Part shown: in pieces, positions 1-5,445 of the stretch
Numbering within the stretch: the first letter of the stretch is position 1
Layout: each line of letters starts with the position of its first letter
Assembly (NCBI GenBank): GCA_031289995.1
Contig: JAITOI010000071.1
Location: forward strand, 1-7,407
Length of the DNA stretch: 7,407 nucleotides
Origin: Prevotellaceae bacterium
Lineage (GTDB): Bacteria > Bacteroidota > Bacteroidia > Bacteroidales > UBA932
Direction: 5' to 3'
Translations under genes and position numbers: made by a program
Notes under the pieces: generated by a model
Told to the model about the DNA's origin: nothing
Databases searched by the model: none
What the model saw: only the letters and a program-made list of their open reading frames with translations

Positions 1-43
1 ATTCCGGCTAAATCTTTTTTTGAGGTGCTATTCCAATCGTCTT

Positions 44-123
44 GCCATGCGCACGGGTGCAGGTTGTTTCCCGAAGGAGGTCTGTGCTCCGTGCGCAAAG
101 ACGCGCGTTTGTGCATACGTGGC
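44..123 (+). ncRNA. Possible structured RNA with a branched fold
   Basis: GCCATG (44-49) pairs with CGTGGC (118-123, one G-U pair). Inside it, GCACGG (51-56) pairs with CCGTGC (89-94). That arm continues through a wobble-rich helix (57-63 with 81-87) to an inner TCC-CGAA-GGA hairpin (69-78). A second arm pairs GCGCAAA (93-99) with TTTGTGC (108-114); it shares bases 93-94 with the first arm, so the junction may be dynamic. This density of pairing in a GC-rich island inside an AT-rich spacer suggests a functional RNA. Strand is assumed from the protease gene and from the CTAAGG element that follows. It does not match the tRNA, tmRNA, RNase P or SRP RNA features I know, so I give no family. Chance pairing of GC-rich sequence cannot be excluded. 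Confidence 0.3.
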
Positions 124-125
124 TA

Positions 126-154
126 CTAAGGTATCCTTAGAAAACTAAGGTTTT
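126..154 (+). promoter_or_regulatory. Two mutually exclusive hairpins (CTAAGG / CCTTAG / CTAAGG), the second followed by TTTT
   Basis: CCTTAG at 135-140 is perfectly complementary both to CTAAGG at 126-131 (3-base loop) and to CTAAGG at 145-150 (4-base AAAA loop). Only one hairpin can form at a time, and the downstream one is followed directly by TTTT (151-154). This geometry resembles a minimal attenuator or anti-terminator. The stems are only 6 bp and the U run is short, so termination would be weak. It follows immediately on the branched fold at 44-123 and may be its 3' end. Confidence 0.35.
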
Positions 155-177
155 ACAATGGGTTAGACTTGGCACGG

Positions 178-259
178 AACCTCATTTCAACCTAATTTTT
201 CTAACAAAACAACCTCAGTAGCAGGGGAGGTACCCCAGGTTTTTAACCTCATTACCTCA
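178..259 (+). repeat. Repeated AACCTCA words with complements on either side
   Basis: AACCTCA occurs at 178-184, 211-217 and 245-251, at 33- and 34-base steps, and TACCTCA follows at 253-259. ACCTCATTT is a shared 9-mer at 179-187 and 254-262. The complement TGAGGT occurs at 21-26 and 313-318, the latter inside TGAGGTTTTTTT, so each copy could pair with either. This could be a cluster of protein-binding sites, a set of competing pairing partners, or chance in AT-rich DNA. The arrays I know (CRISPR, REP-type) have longer repeats. Confidence 0.4.
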
Positions 260-367
260 TTTACATTCTCAATAAGGGTATTGTCTCATATCGCATAATC
301 GCACATCGATTTTGAGGTTTTTTTGTTGAAGAAAAATTATGTGGAAATGAGATTTGGCTATTTTTTT

Positions 368-398
368 TTCGTTGGATAGGAAAAGAAGATTACCTTTG
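368..398 (+). promoter_or_regulatory. Bacteroidota-type promoter of the aspartic protease gene
   Basis: TACCTTTG at 391-398 matches the Bacteroidota -7 consensus TAnnTTTG exactly. A TTCG at 368-371 lies 19 bases upstream, where the -33 element (TTG) is expected; a true TTG at 372-374 is spaced slightly short (16). Transcription would start near 403, giving a leader of about 20 bases before the ATG at 422. There is no Shine-Dalgarno motif, as is normal in this phylum. Confidence 0.65.
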
Positions 399-421
399 CA
401 GCAAATTTAATTCATTTCATC

Positions 422-865
422 ATGGGAGTAGTTCAAACGGAAATCACCCTGAAAAACGGGCTTGATGTTAGCAATGCAGAGCTTGGGTTGCTCAAGCAGT
501 CGGATATTCGGCAAACCACGCTGCAAGCGATAGTTGATACAGGCGCGTGGACGCTTGTGATAAACGAGGATATTCGCAAGCAGCTTGGGCTTCGGATATC
601 GGGCACAGACCCAGCACCATCAACGCTTGCCGATGGCACAGAGGTATACTCTCAGCTTGCGGGTCCGTTGGAGGTTTACTGGCGCGACCGCCGCGTACTG
701 TGCGATGCCTTGGTACTACCCAACGCTCAGGATGTGCTGCTCGGCGCCATTCCGCTCGAGGCAATGGACTTGGTGGTAAGCCCTCGCACGCTGGAGGTGG
801 TGGGTGCTCACGGCGACCAAGCTATGCACCGGCTCGGTTTTAGAGCATCTTGTAGCCATTCTTAG
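422..865 (+). CDS. Retropepsin-like (clan AA) aspartic protease domain protein
   Basis: The 147-residue product looks like a single-domain member of the retroviral-protease-like superfamily. The catalytic signature is VDTGAW at residues 38-43, with hydrophobic residues before it and a strand after it (LVI). A flap-like TLADGTEV follows at 68-75, and LLGAIPLEAMDLVV at 106-119 matches the second conserved G-containing segment of the family. Only one DTG is present, so by family logic it should work as a homodimer. There is no signal peptide or membrane segment, so it is probably cytosolic. Substrate unknown. The ATG at 422 sits about 24 bases after an exact -7 box and is the first in-frame start. 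The gene is monocistronic, closed by the terminator at 892-925 and convergent with the M23 gene. Fold assignment is fairly secure; peptidase activity is inferred from the motif. Confidence 0.8.
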   Translation: MGVVQTEITLKNGLDVSNAELGLLKQSDIRQTTLQAIVDTGAWTLVINEDIRKQLGLRISGTDPAPSTLADGTEVYSQLAGPLEVYWRDRRVLCDALVLPNAQDVLLGAIPLEAMDLVVSPRTLEVVGAHGDQAMHRLGFRASCSHS

Positions 866-891
866 CCGGCATTTTTGTAGTGCCACAAACA

Positions 892-925
892 AAAAAATCG
901 TTCTGCGAAAGCGGAGCGATTTTTT
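892..925. terminator. Bidirectional intrinsic terminator
   Basis: A 15-bp stem (892-906 with 911-925, two G-U pairs) closes a GAAA tetraloop at 907-910. The outer six pairs are A:T, giving a T run on both strands. It lies 27 bases after the aspartic protease stop and about 40 bases beyond the M23 stop on the other strand, so it can end both convergent transcripts. Confidence 0.88.
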
Positions 926-930
926 GTTCG

Positions 931-962
931 AATCTTCAAATCTTCAAATCTTCAAATCCCCA
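931..962. repeat. Short tandem repeat, 8-bp unit AATCTTCA
   Basis: Three perfect copies of AATCTTCA (931-938, 939-946, 947-954) are followed by a variant AATCCCCA (955-962) and the start of a fifth copy (AATC, 963-966). It occupies the gap between the bidirectional terminator and the TGA of the M23 gene, so it would be transcribed in the 3' UTR of that gene. The array reaches the first bases of the stop codon. It is the size class that can change copy number by slippage. Confidence 0.8.
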
Positions 963-964
963 AA

Positions 965-2692
965 TCAGTATTTAACCACCCACTCCCCCCTCCCCTCATT
1001 CCCCGCCACATCTGTCGCCGTGAAGCTAATCGTGTGTCGCCGGTTGGCGCGCGGGGCGTCGAGGGTGTGGTGGAAGAGGTTGTTTTTTTCGTCGTACTCA
1101 AACAACGCCCAGCGGCCGTCCACGTAGCCTGCGTAGCGCTTCAGCTCGCTCAGGTTGTCCTTCACGCGAAGGCTGATGGTGGGCTGCGTGAGCTTCTTGC
1201 CGGCGGCAAAGTTGAGCGGCTTGATGCTGGGCGCAACGGTATCGACCAGCACAAAAAAGCTACCCCAGCTGCGGCTATCGGCCGTGTAGCCGGACGCGGT
1301 GCAGGTGGTGGCAAGGACAGATTTTCTTCCCTTGCCGTCCATGCACACCACCACCGCGTGAGCCTGCAAACGCGGGGCAATGTCGGCGGCGATGCGTACG
1401 CTCACGGCGCGATGCGGAGGCGTGGTAGGCTGCATCACCGCGTAGATGGGCGATGCGCTGCCGTGCGCCGCGGGCAACACCTGCAGCTCCCAGCGCGAGT
1501 GGTCGTACATGACGCCTGCCGGAATGTCAACGCTGAAGCCCTCTGCCGTAAAGCGCCCGCCCATGTCCCAGCTCAGCACCGCCTGCTCGCCTGTGGCTGC
1601 AAGGCTTGCCGGCGTTGGCTTTGCTTTGGCGTGCGCCCAAAACTGCAGCGTGCTGCGGTTGCCGGCATCGTCGTCGAGGACGATGCTCACCTTGGCCAGG
1701 CCACTGTCGGGCAGCGTCAGCAGGCCTTGGCGGTAGCGCGGGTCGTAGATGCTCAGCCGGTTGTTGGGCGCCACGTAGAGCTTCACCACCGTGCGCCCCG
1801 AGCGCTGCCGCTCGTCGAAGTCGAGCATCGCGTTGCAGTAGCGCGTTTCGTCGAAGCCGAAAATTTGCATCGCGTAGGCAAGCGTGATGGAGTCGTCCAC
1901 GCGCAGCTCAACGTGGCTCACGCCGTAGGTATTTTCGGTGTTGCCGCTCATGCGGTCGAGCAGGTCGAGGCCGAAGAAAGTGGCACCGTCAACCTCAATG
2001 GTGTCGCCGTCCAAGAGCGACAGCTTGTGGCCTTGCGTCGCGATGTCGTAGGCTCCGCTGCGCACCGGCACGGCCACTCCCTGCACGGTGTCGAGGCGGT
2101 AGGCCATCAGCACGGAGGCCTGTGGTGGCGTGGTGTCGGGCAGCAGCGTTTGGTAAAAGCCGTGCAGCATCACGTTGAACGGGCGCTGCTCGCGGTCGCG
2201 AATTTCGAAGTGCAGGTGAGGCCCAAACGAGTTGCCGCTGTTGCCCGAAAAGCCAATCAGGTCGCCCTGCTTGAGCGGGAAAACGGTGGAGTCGAGCTCC
2301 ACGTCAATCACAAACGATTGCCTTGCGTACTGCGCCTTGCGGAGGTGTTTGGCCACGGGTCTGGTGAAGGATTTGAGGTGGGCGTACACCGAGGTGGTAC
2401 CGTTGCTGTGCGCCAGGTAGAGCGCGTTGCCGTAGCCCAGCGAGCGAATGCCGATGCGGGCAATGTAGCCGTCGGCCACGGCAAACACCGGCTCGCCCTC
2501 GACGCCGCCGGTGCGCAAGTCAACGCCCGAATGCAGGTGCGCGGGGCGCAGCTCGCCAAAGTTGGCCGACAGCGAAATGGGGTAAGCCATGGGCGGCGCG
2601 TAGTAGCGCATCGGCGGCGCAAAGGCGGTGGTGGTGGAGGCAGTGAAGGCGCAGCACGCAGCGAAAAAAAAGGGGGACAGAAAATTTTTCAT
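965..2692 (-). CDS. Secreted M23 (LytM-type) metallopeptidase with C-terminal Ig-like region
   Basis: The 575-residue product is a zinc peptidase of the peptidoglycan-cleaving M23 family, or a regulator built on that fold. Residues 1-25 form a signal peptide (Lys at 2, hydrophobic core, AFA before the likely cleavage). The M23 domain spans roughly 40-175. HSGVD gives H54 and D58, YAHL gives H105, and GPHLHFEIR gives H159 and H161; all metal and catalytic positions are present, so activity is plausible. Residues about 190-575 are beta-rich, with stretches such as DTVAPSIKP and FTATDVAGNEG typical of Ig-like modules that hold the enzyme at the envelope. The ATG at 2692 is chosen because it directly precedes the signal peptide; the reading frame stays open to a TTG at 2845, but that extension crosses the divergent promoter. 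Monocistronic, ending at the terminator 892-925. The exact substrate is unknown. Confidence 0.9.
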   Translation of the reverse strand: MKNFLSPFFFAACCAFTASTTTAFAPPMRYYAPPMAYPISLSANFGELRPAHLHSGVDLRTGGVEGEPVFAVADGYIARIGIRSLGYGNALYLAHSNGTTSVYAHLKSFTRPVAKHLRKAQYARQSFVIDVELDSTVFPLKQGDLIGFSGNSGNSFGPHLHFEIRDREQRPFNVMLHGFYQTLLPDTTPPQASVLMAYRLDTVQGVAVPVRSGAYDIATQGHKLSLLDGDTIEVDGATFFGLDLLDRMSGNTENTYGVSHVELRVDDSITLAYAMQIFGFDETRYCNAMLDFDERQRSGRTVVKLYVAPNNRLSIYDPRYRQGLLTLPDSGLAKVSIVLDDDAGNRSTLQFWAHAKAKPTPASLAATGEQAVLSWDMGGRFTAEGFSVDIPAGVMYDHSRWELQVLPAAHGSASPIYAVMQPTTPPHRAVSVRIAADIAPRLQAHAVVVCMDGKGRKSVLATTCTASGYTADSRSWGSFFVLVDTVAPSIKPLNFAAGKKLTQPTISLRVKDNLSELKRYAGYVDGRWALFEYDEKNNLFHHTLDAPRANRRHTISFTATDVAGNEGRGEWVVKY

Positions 2693-2697
2693 GGCCG

Positions 2698-2727
2698 CAA
2701 AAGTAGCACTTTTTCTGTTGTGGACGA
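2698..2727 (-). promoter_or_regulatory. Promoter of the M23 peptidase gene, almost touching the start codon
   Basis: On the minus strand TACTTTTG (2705 down to 2698) is an exact TAnnTTTG -7 box. TCG at 2727-2725 is 19 bases upstream and differs from the -33 TTG by one base. Only five bases (CGGCC) separate the -7 box from the ATG at 2692, so the predicted transcript would be leaderless or nearly so. If the real promoter lies further upstream, this would be a chance match. Confidence 0.5.
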
Positions 2728-2757
2728 GTATTGCGGAAAATTTTTTTTCATTTTTTT

Positions 2758-2786
2758 TTGTAGATGAAAAAGTTTTTATACCTTTG
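2758..2786 (+). promoter_or_regulatory. Promoter of the coiled-coil/zapA operon
   Basis: TTG at 2758-2760, 18 bases of spacer, and TACCTTTG at 2779-2786 give a complete match to the Bacteroidota -33/-7 consensus, the best in the window. Transcription should start near 2793, leaving an A-rich leader of about 56 bases before the ATG at 2849. Two long T runs (2741-2748 and 2751-2759) lie just upstream. Confidence 0.75.
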
Positions 2787-2848
2787 CGCGAAAAAATTTT
2801 TGTTTTTCTGCTACACAAAAAACTAACAAAACGTAATAATAGCAAGCG

Positions 2849-3142
2849 ATGGCAAAGGAAGTAAACGAGGTACTACGCAGCTTACACGAAAAGTTTGAAC
2901 AGCTGGTGTCGCGCTACGAAAAAGTGAAAGACGAGCGCGACGGGCTTTTGTCCGACTGTGCTACGCTCAAAGCCAAGGACGACGCGCTTGCTACGCAGCT
3001 GAAGGAGGTGCAGCAAAAAAACAAAACCTTGCAGATGGCTCAGGCGCTATCGGCTGCCAACGGCGGCACGGAGGTGGCCAAGGAGCAAATCGGCAAGATT
3101 GTGCGGGAAATAGACAAGTGTATCACCCTACTAACAAAGTAA
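2849..3142 (+). CDS. Small coiled-coil protein encoded next to ZapA
   Basis: The 97-residue protein is soluble and almost wholly helical. Residues 3-65 are rich in Glu, Lys, Gln and Leu in a heptad-like pattern, consistent with a parallel coiled coil. A short break (SAANGG, 68-73) is followed by a C-terminal amphipathic helix ending IVREIDKCITLL (84-95). No enzyme motif is seen. It is the first gene after the strong promoter and is followed 21 bases later by zapA, so the two are surely co-transcribed. By context it may be a structural partner of ZapA at the FtsZ ring, analogous to ZapB of Gammaproteobacteria, which is also a short coiled coil; homology to ZapB is not shown. The ATG lies in an A-rich leader without a Shine-Dalgarno motif. 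The coding call is secure; the role is inference. Confidence 0.82.
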   Translation: MAKEVNEVLRSLHEKFEQLVSRYEKVKDERDGLLSDCATLKAKDDALATQLKEVQQKNKTLQMAQALSAANGGTEVAKEQIGKIVREIDKCITLLTK

Positions 3143-3163
3143 AAAAAGCATTTTTTTTGAGCC

Positions 3164-3469
3164 ATGGACGACGGAAAGCTATCAATACGGGTAAACATTG
3201 CCGAGCGCTTCTACCCCTTTCGTATCGAGCGCAAGGACGAGGAGCGCGTGCGCAAGGCTGTTCGGCTCATCAACGAAAAGATGAAGGAGTACCGCGACCG
3301 CTATAGCACCAGCGACGTGCAAGATTGGTTTGCGATGACCTGCCTGCACTTTGCGCAAAACGCCGTGGCCAACGAGGAGCAGCTCAGTCAGGCCGAGCTT
3401 GTAGCCAAAGGCATGGAGGACTTGGAGAGGCAGCTGGACGACTTCCTCGACTACGCTGAAGCGAAGTAG
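3164..3469 (+). CDS. zapA: Cell division protein ZapA
   Basis: The 101-residue protein has the size and layout of ZapA, which forms tetramers that cross-link FtsZ filaments at midcell. An N-terminal beta-strand head (about residues 5-21, LSIRVNIAERFYPFRI) leads into helices. RKAVRLINEKMKEYRDRY (30-47) matches the helix of the ZapA head that carries a conserved hydrophobic-charged pattern. QDWFAMTCLHFAQN (53-66) is the typical start of the long coiled-coil helix, which continues to the C-terminus (EEQLSQAELVAKGMEDLERQ and so on). It is the second gene of the operon, 21 bases after the small coiled-coil gene; the short gap contains an A run and a T run flanking GCA (3142-3158), which could form a weak A:T hairpin but is unlikely to stop transcription. 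A structured RNA gene follows. Confidence 0.92.
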   Translation: MDDGKLSIRVNIAERFYPFRIERKDEERVRKAVRLINEKMKEYRDRYSTSDVQDWFAMTCLHFAQNAVANEEQLSQAELVAKGMEDLERQLDDFLDYAEAK

Positions 3470-3593
3470 GAGTAAGGATAGGAGTGAGGTAATAGCAAGA
3501 TTTGATACACCAAAGAAACGTTCTTTTACATAGCGCATTTTATTCCGCACAGGCGTTCAATTACATGTTGCGAAAACTAACATCTTTACGATT

Positions 3594-3690
3594 GAAGGCA
3601 AACGCGGATAGCCTAAGAACAGGCCTCAACCCCTTACGGGGTCGGCGTTTCAGCCGCAGTGGACGTTCGAGCTATCCGGTACCTTCTACT
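3594..3690 (+). ncRNA. ssrS: Probable 6S RNA (regulator of RNA polymerase)
   Basis: The shape fits a compact 6S-type RNA. A closing stem pairs GAAGG (3594-3598) with CCTTC (3682-3686) and, after an internal loop, CGGATAGC (3605-3612) with GCTATCCG (3671-3678). A wide bubble carries a GAAC/GTTC pairing (3617-3620 with 3665-3668), an ACCCC-TTAC-GGGGT hairpin (3629-3642) and a CGGC/GCCG hairpin on its 3' side (3643-3656). Such RNAs mimic an open promoter and bind the housekeeping RNA polymerase. Context supports it: in Gammaproteobacteria ssrS lies next to zapA, and this RNA also follows zapA. A terminator follows at 3699-3721. The ends are approximate. Only a weak -7-like CATCTTTA (3581-3588) precedes it, so it might instead be processed from the zapA transcript. 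That a structured RNA exists here is fairly sure; its identity as 6S is less so. Confidence 0.62.
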
Positions 3691-3698
3691 TTTTATTT

Positions 3699-3721
3699 GG
3701 GTTTTCGTCAAACCTCTTTTT
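3699..3721 (+). terminator. Intrinsic terminator after the small RNA
   Basis: GGTTT (3700-3704) pairs with AAACC (3710-3714) around the loop TCGTC, and the tail TCTTTTT (3715-3721) follows at once. The outer G3699:T3715 can add a wobble pair. The stem is modest, but its position right after the RNA fold and before a separate rny promoter fits termination of the RNA or of the whole zapA transcript. Confidence 0.6.
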
Positions 3722-3739
3722 GGATGCTTGTGCTTTTTT

Positions 3740-3769
3740 TTGATACTATTTTTTTACTACATATTTTTA
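3740..3769 (+). promoter_or_regulatory. Candidate rny promoter
   Basis: TTG at 3740-3742, a 19-base spacer and TATTTTTA at 3762-3769 match the Bacteroidota pattern with one mismatch (A for the final G of TAnnTTTG). The start would lie near 3775, about 20 bases before the rny ATG. The AT-richness of this spacer makes chance matches likely, so this is tentative. Confidence 0.45.
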
Positions 3770-3793
3770 ATCACATAATTTTTATACCACATT

Positions 3794-5344
3794 ATGACGC
3801 TACTCTCAATTGTACCCGAAATCCTGACTTTTGTAGGCTCGGCCGCGGTAGGCGGTTTACTCGCATATTTCACCGTAGATGCCGTGGCCAAGAAGCGCAA
3901 CGCCAAGATTATTGCCGAAGCCGAAGCAGCAGGCGAGCTGCTCAAGAAGGAAAAAATACTACAGGCTAAAGAAAAATTTCAGGAGCTCAAAACCGAGCAC
4001 GACCGCGCGGTGCACGAGCGCAACAACAAGCTGGCGCAGGCCGAGACGCGCATGTCGCAGCGCGAAAATCAGCTCAGCCAGCGGCTGGAAGACGTGTCGC
4101 GCCGCAAGACCGACCTCGAGCAGCAGCGCGAAAGCGTGCGCCAGCAAATGGATGCCGTGCGAGCGAGGATGGATGAGACCGAAAAAATCCGCCGCCAGCA
4201 CATCGAAAAGCTCGAGGTGATTGCCAGCATGTCGGGCGATGAGGCCAAAAATATCCTGCTCGAAAACATGAAGAACGAGGCCAAAACGCAGGCCTTGTCG
4301 TACATCAACGAGGTGGTGGACGAGGCCAAAATGACCGCCGGCAAGGAGGCCAAGCGCATCGTGCTGCAGACCATTCAGCGCGTGGCTACGGAGGCCGCGG
4401 TGGAGAGCTCGGTTACCGCATTCCGCATCGAAAACGACGAGGTGAAAGGCCGCATCATTGGCCGCGAAGGGCGCAACATCCGTGCGCTGGAAGCCGCCAC
4501 CGGCATGGAAATTGTGGTGGACGACACGCCGGATTCCATCATCATTTCGGGCTTCGACCCCGTGCGCCGCGAGATTGCGCGCCTGTCGCTGCACCAGCTG
4601 GTAACCGACGGCCGCATTCACCCCGCACGCATCGAGGAGGTGGTGGCTCGCGTTACCAAGCAGGTGGACGAGGAGGTGGTGGAAACGGGCAAGCGCACCA
4701 CCATCGACATGGGCATCCACGGCCTGCACCCCGAATTGATAAAGCTCATCGGCGCCATGCGCTACCGCTCGTCGTACGGCCAAAACCTGCTGCAGCACTC
4801 GCGCGAGGTGGCCAACCTGTGCTCCATCATGGCCTCGGAGCTGGGGCTGAACGCCAAGACAGCCAAGCGTGCCGGCCTGCTGCACGACATCGGCAAGGTC
4901 TCGACCGAAGACCCCGAACAGCCGCACGCCTTGCTGGGCATGACGCTGGCAGAAAAATTTAAGGAGCGGCCCGACATCTGCAACGCCATCGGCTCGCACC
5001 ACGAGGAGATAGAAATGACCACGCTGATTGCGCCCATCGTGCAGGTGTGCGATGCCATATCCGGCTCCCGTCCGGGTGCGCGGCGCGAGGTGGTGGACTC
5101 GTACATCAAGCGCCTCAAAAACATGGAAGACCTGGCGCTGTCGTTCCCCGGCGTGGTGAAAACCTACGCCATTCAAGCGGGGCGCGAATTGCGCGTCATC
5201 GTGGGCAGCGAGAAGGTGAGCGACGGCGATGCCGAAAAAATTTCGCTCGAAATTGCCAAGCGGATACAGGACGAGATGACCTATCCCGGGCAGGTGAAAA
5301 TTACCGTCATCCGCGAAACGCGGGCGGTGAACTACGCCAAGTAA
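3794..5344 (+). CDS. rny: Ribonuclease Y (membrane-anchored endoribonuclease)
   Basis: RNase Y starts decay of many mRNAs by single-strand endonucleolytic cleavage at the membrane. The 516 residues show the complete family layout: one N-terminal transmembrane segment (about 5-27), a long charged coiled coil (about 35-200), a KH RNA-binding domain with [12 protein letters not shown] (219-230), and an HD metal-dependent domain with H335 (QHSREV), H364-D365 (HDIGK), H402-H403 (SHHEE) and D420 followed by the family hallmark SGSRPGAR (423-430). The C-terminal segment ends AVNYAK, as in many relatives. Length is normal (about 510-520) and nothing is missing. The ATG at 3794 is the start that yields the intact membrane anchor. 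It lies downstream of the structured RNA and its terminator, with its own possible promoter. No convincing terminator follows, so some read-through into pckA is possible. Confidence 0.97.
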   Translation: MTLLSIVPEILTFVGSAAVGGLLAYFTVDAVAKKRNAKIIAEAEAAGELLKKEKILQAKEKFQELKTEHDRAVHERNNKLAQAETRMSQRENQLSQRLEDVSRRKTDLEQQRESVRQQMDAVRARMDETEKIRRQHIEKLEVIASMSGDEAKNILLENMKNEAKTQALSYINEVVDEAKMTAGKEAKRIVLQTIQRVATEAAVESSVTAFRIENDEVKGRIIGREGRNIRALEAATGMEIVVDDTPDSIIISGFDPVRREIARLSLHQLVTDGRIHPARIEEVVARVTKQVDEEVVETGKRTTIDMGIHGLHPELIKLIGAMRYRSSYGQNLLQHSREVANLCSIMASELGLNAKTAKRAGLLHDIGKVSTEDPEQPHALLGMTLAEKFKERPDICNAIGSHHEEIEMTTLIAPIVQVCDAISGSRPGARREVVDSYIKRLKNMEDLALSFPGVVKTYAIQAGRELRVIVGSEKVSDGDAEKISLEIAKRIQDEMTYPGQVKITVIRETRAVNYAK

Positions 5345-5360
5345 AGTAGCAAGATTTTTT

Positions 5361-5391
5361 TTTCGCGTCGCGAGAGAATTTGTTACTTTTG
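5361..5391 (+). promoter_or_regulatory. pckA promoter with an overlapping short palindrome
   Basis: TACTTTTG at 5384-5391 is an exact -7 box. TTCG at 5362-5365 is 18 bases upstream in the -33 position. The interrupted palindrome TCGCG-T-CGCGA (5363-5373) covers the -33 element and could be an operator. The predicted start is near 5397, giving a leader of about 50 bases that ends in an A-rich tract before the ATG. Confidence 0.68.
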
Positions 5392-5445
5392 CACAGCTTT
5401 TAGCAAACAATTTTTTAATTCTATAATCCAAATAACAACAAAAAA

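Larger units (their letters stand above)
1..390. other. Gene-free, structure-rich stretch ahead of the aspartic protease
   Basis: No convincing gene is present. Forward frames 1 and 2 are open from the left edge to stops at 124-126 and 146-148, so the tail of a gene beginning outside the window is possible, but neither translation (about 41 and 48 residues) resembles a family I know. Besides the structures listed separately, I see a GGGG/CCCC hairpin at 224-236 followed by TTTTT at 240-244, a CAATA/TATTG hairpin at 270-283, and an AATCG/CGATT hairpin at 297-311 with a T run at 318-324. Base composition drops from GC-rich (44-123) to AT-rich (150-420). The stretch probably contains a 3' UTR or a small RNA of the upstream locus plus the protease promoter. 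Confidence 0.5.

Noticed and set aside
44..96. SRP (4.5S) RNA for the GC-rich hairpin with a CGAA loop
   Set aside because: The conserved SRP loop sequences (AGG opposite AGCAG, with a GGAA-type tetraloop) are not present in the right places, and the fold branches instead of forming one rod.
178..259. CRISPR array from the evenly spaced AACCTCA copies
   Set aside because: Repeats are only 7-9 bases, copies are few, the last interval is 8 bases, and no cas gene is in view.
1034..2767. 577-codon open frame on the plus strand opposite the M23 gene, and similar long antisense frames opposite rny (3959-5467) and pckA (5740-7074)
   Set aside because: The translations are rich in His, Val, Arg, Gly and Ala without motifs, as expected from the complement of GC-rich codons. 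The sense frames carry complete, recognisable domains.
2693..2845. Upstream extension of the M23 gene to a TTG at 2845
   Set aside because: It would put about 51 low-complexity, Lys/Phe/Ser-rich residues before a perfect signal peptide and would overlap the promoter and leader of the divergent zapA operon.
3142..3158. A-run/GCA/T-run between the coiled-coil gene and zapA as a terminator
   Set aside because: The stem would be A:T only with a 3-base loop, too unstable to stop transcription between two genes 21 bases apart.
3605..3678. tRNA-like segment: 8-bp terminal helix and a GTTCGA sequence at 3665-3670
   Set aside because: There is no T-stem between GTTCGA and the terminal helix, no anticodon arm of normal geometry and no CCA-side discriminator pattern. 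The helices fit a 6S-like fold better.
3502..3969. 155-codon plus-strand frame across the zapA-rny spacer
   Set aside because: It overlaps the structured RNA, its terminator and the first 58 codons of rny in another frame, and has no recognisable protein features.
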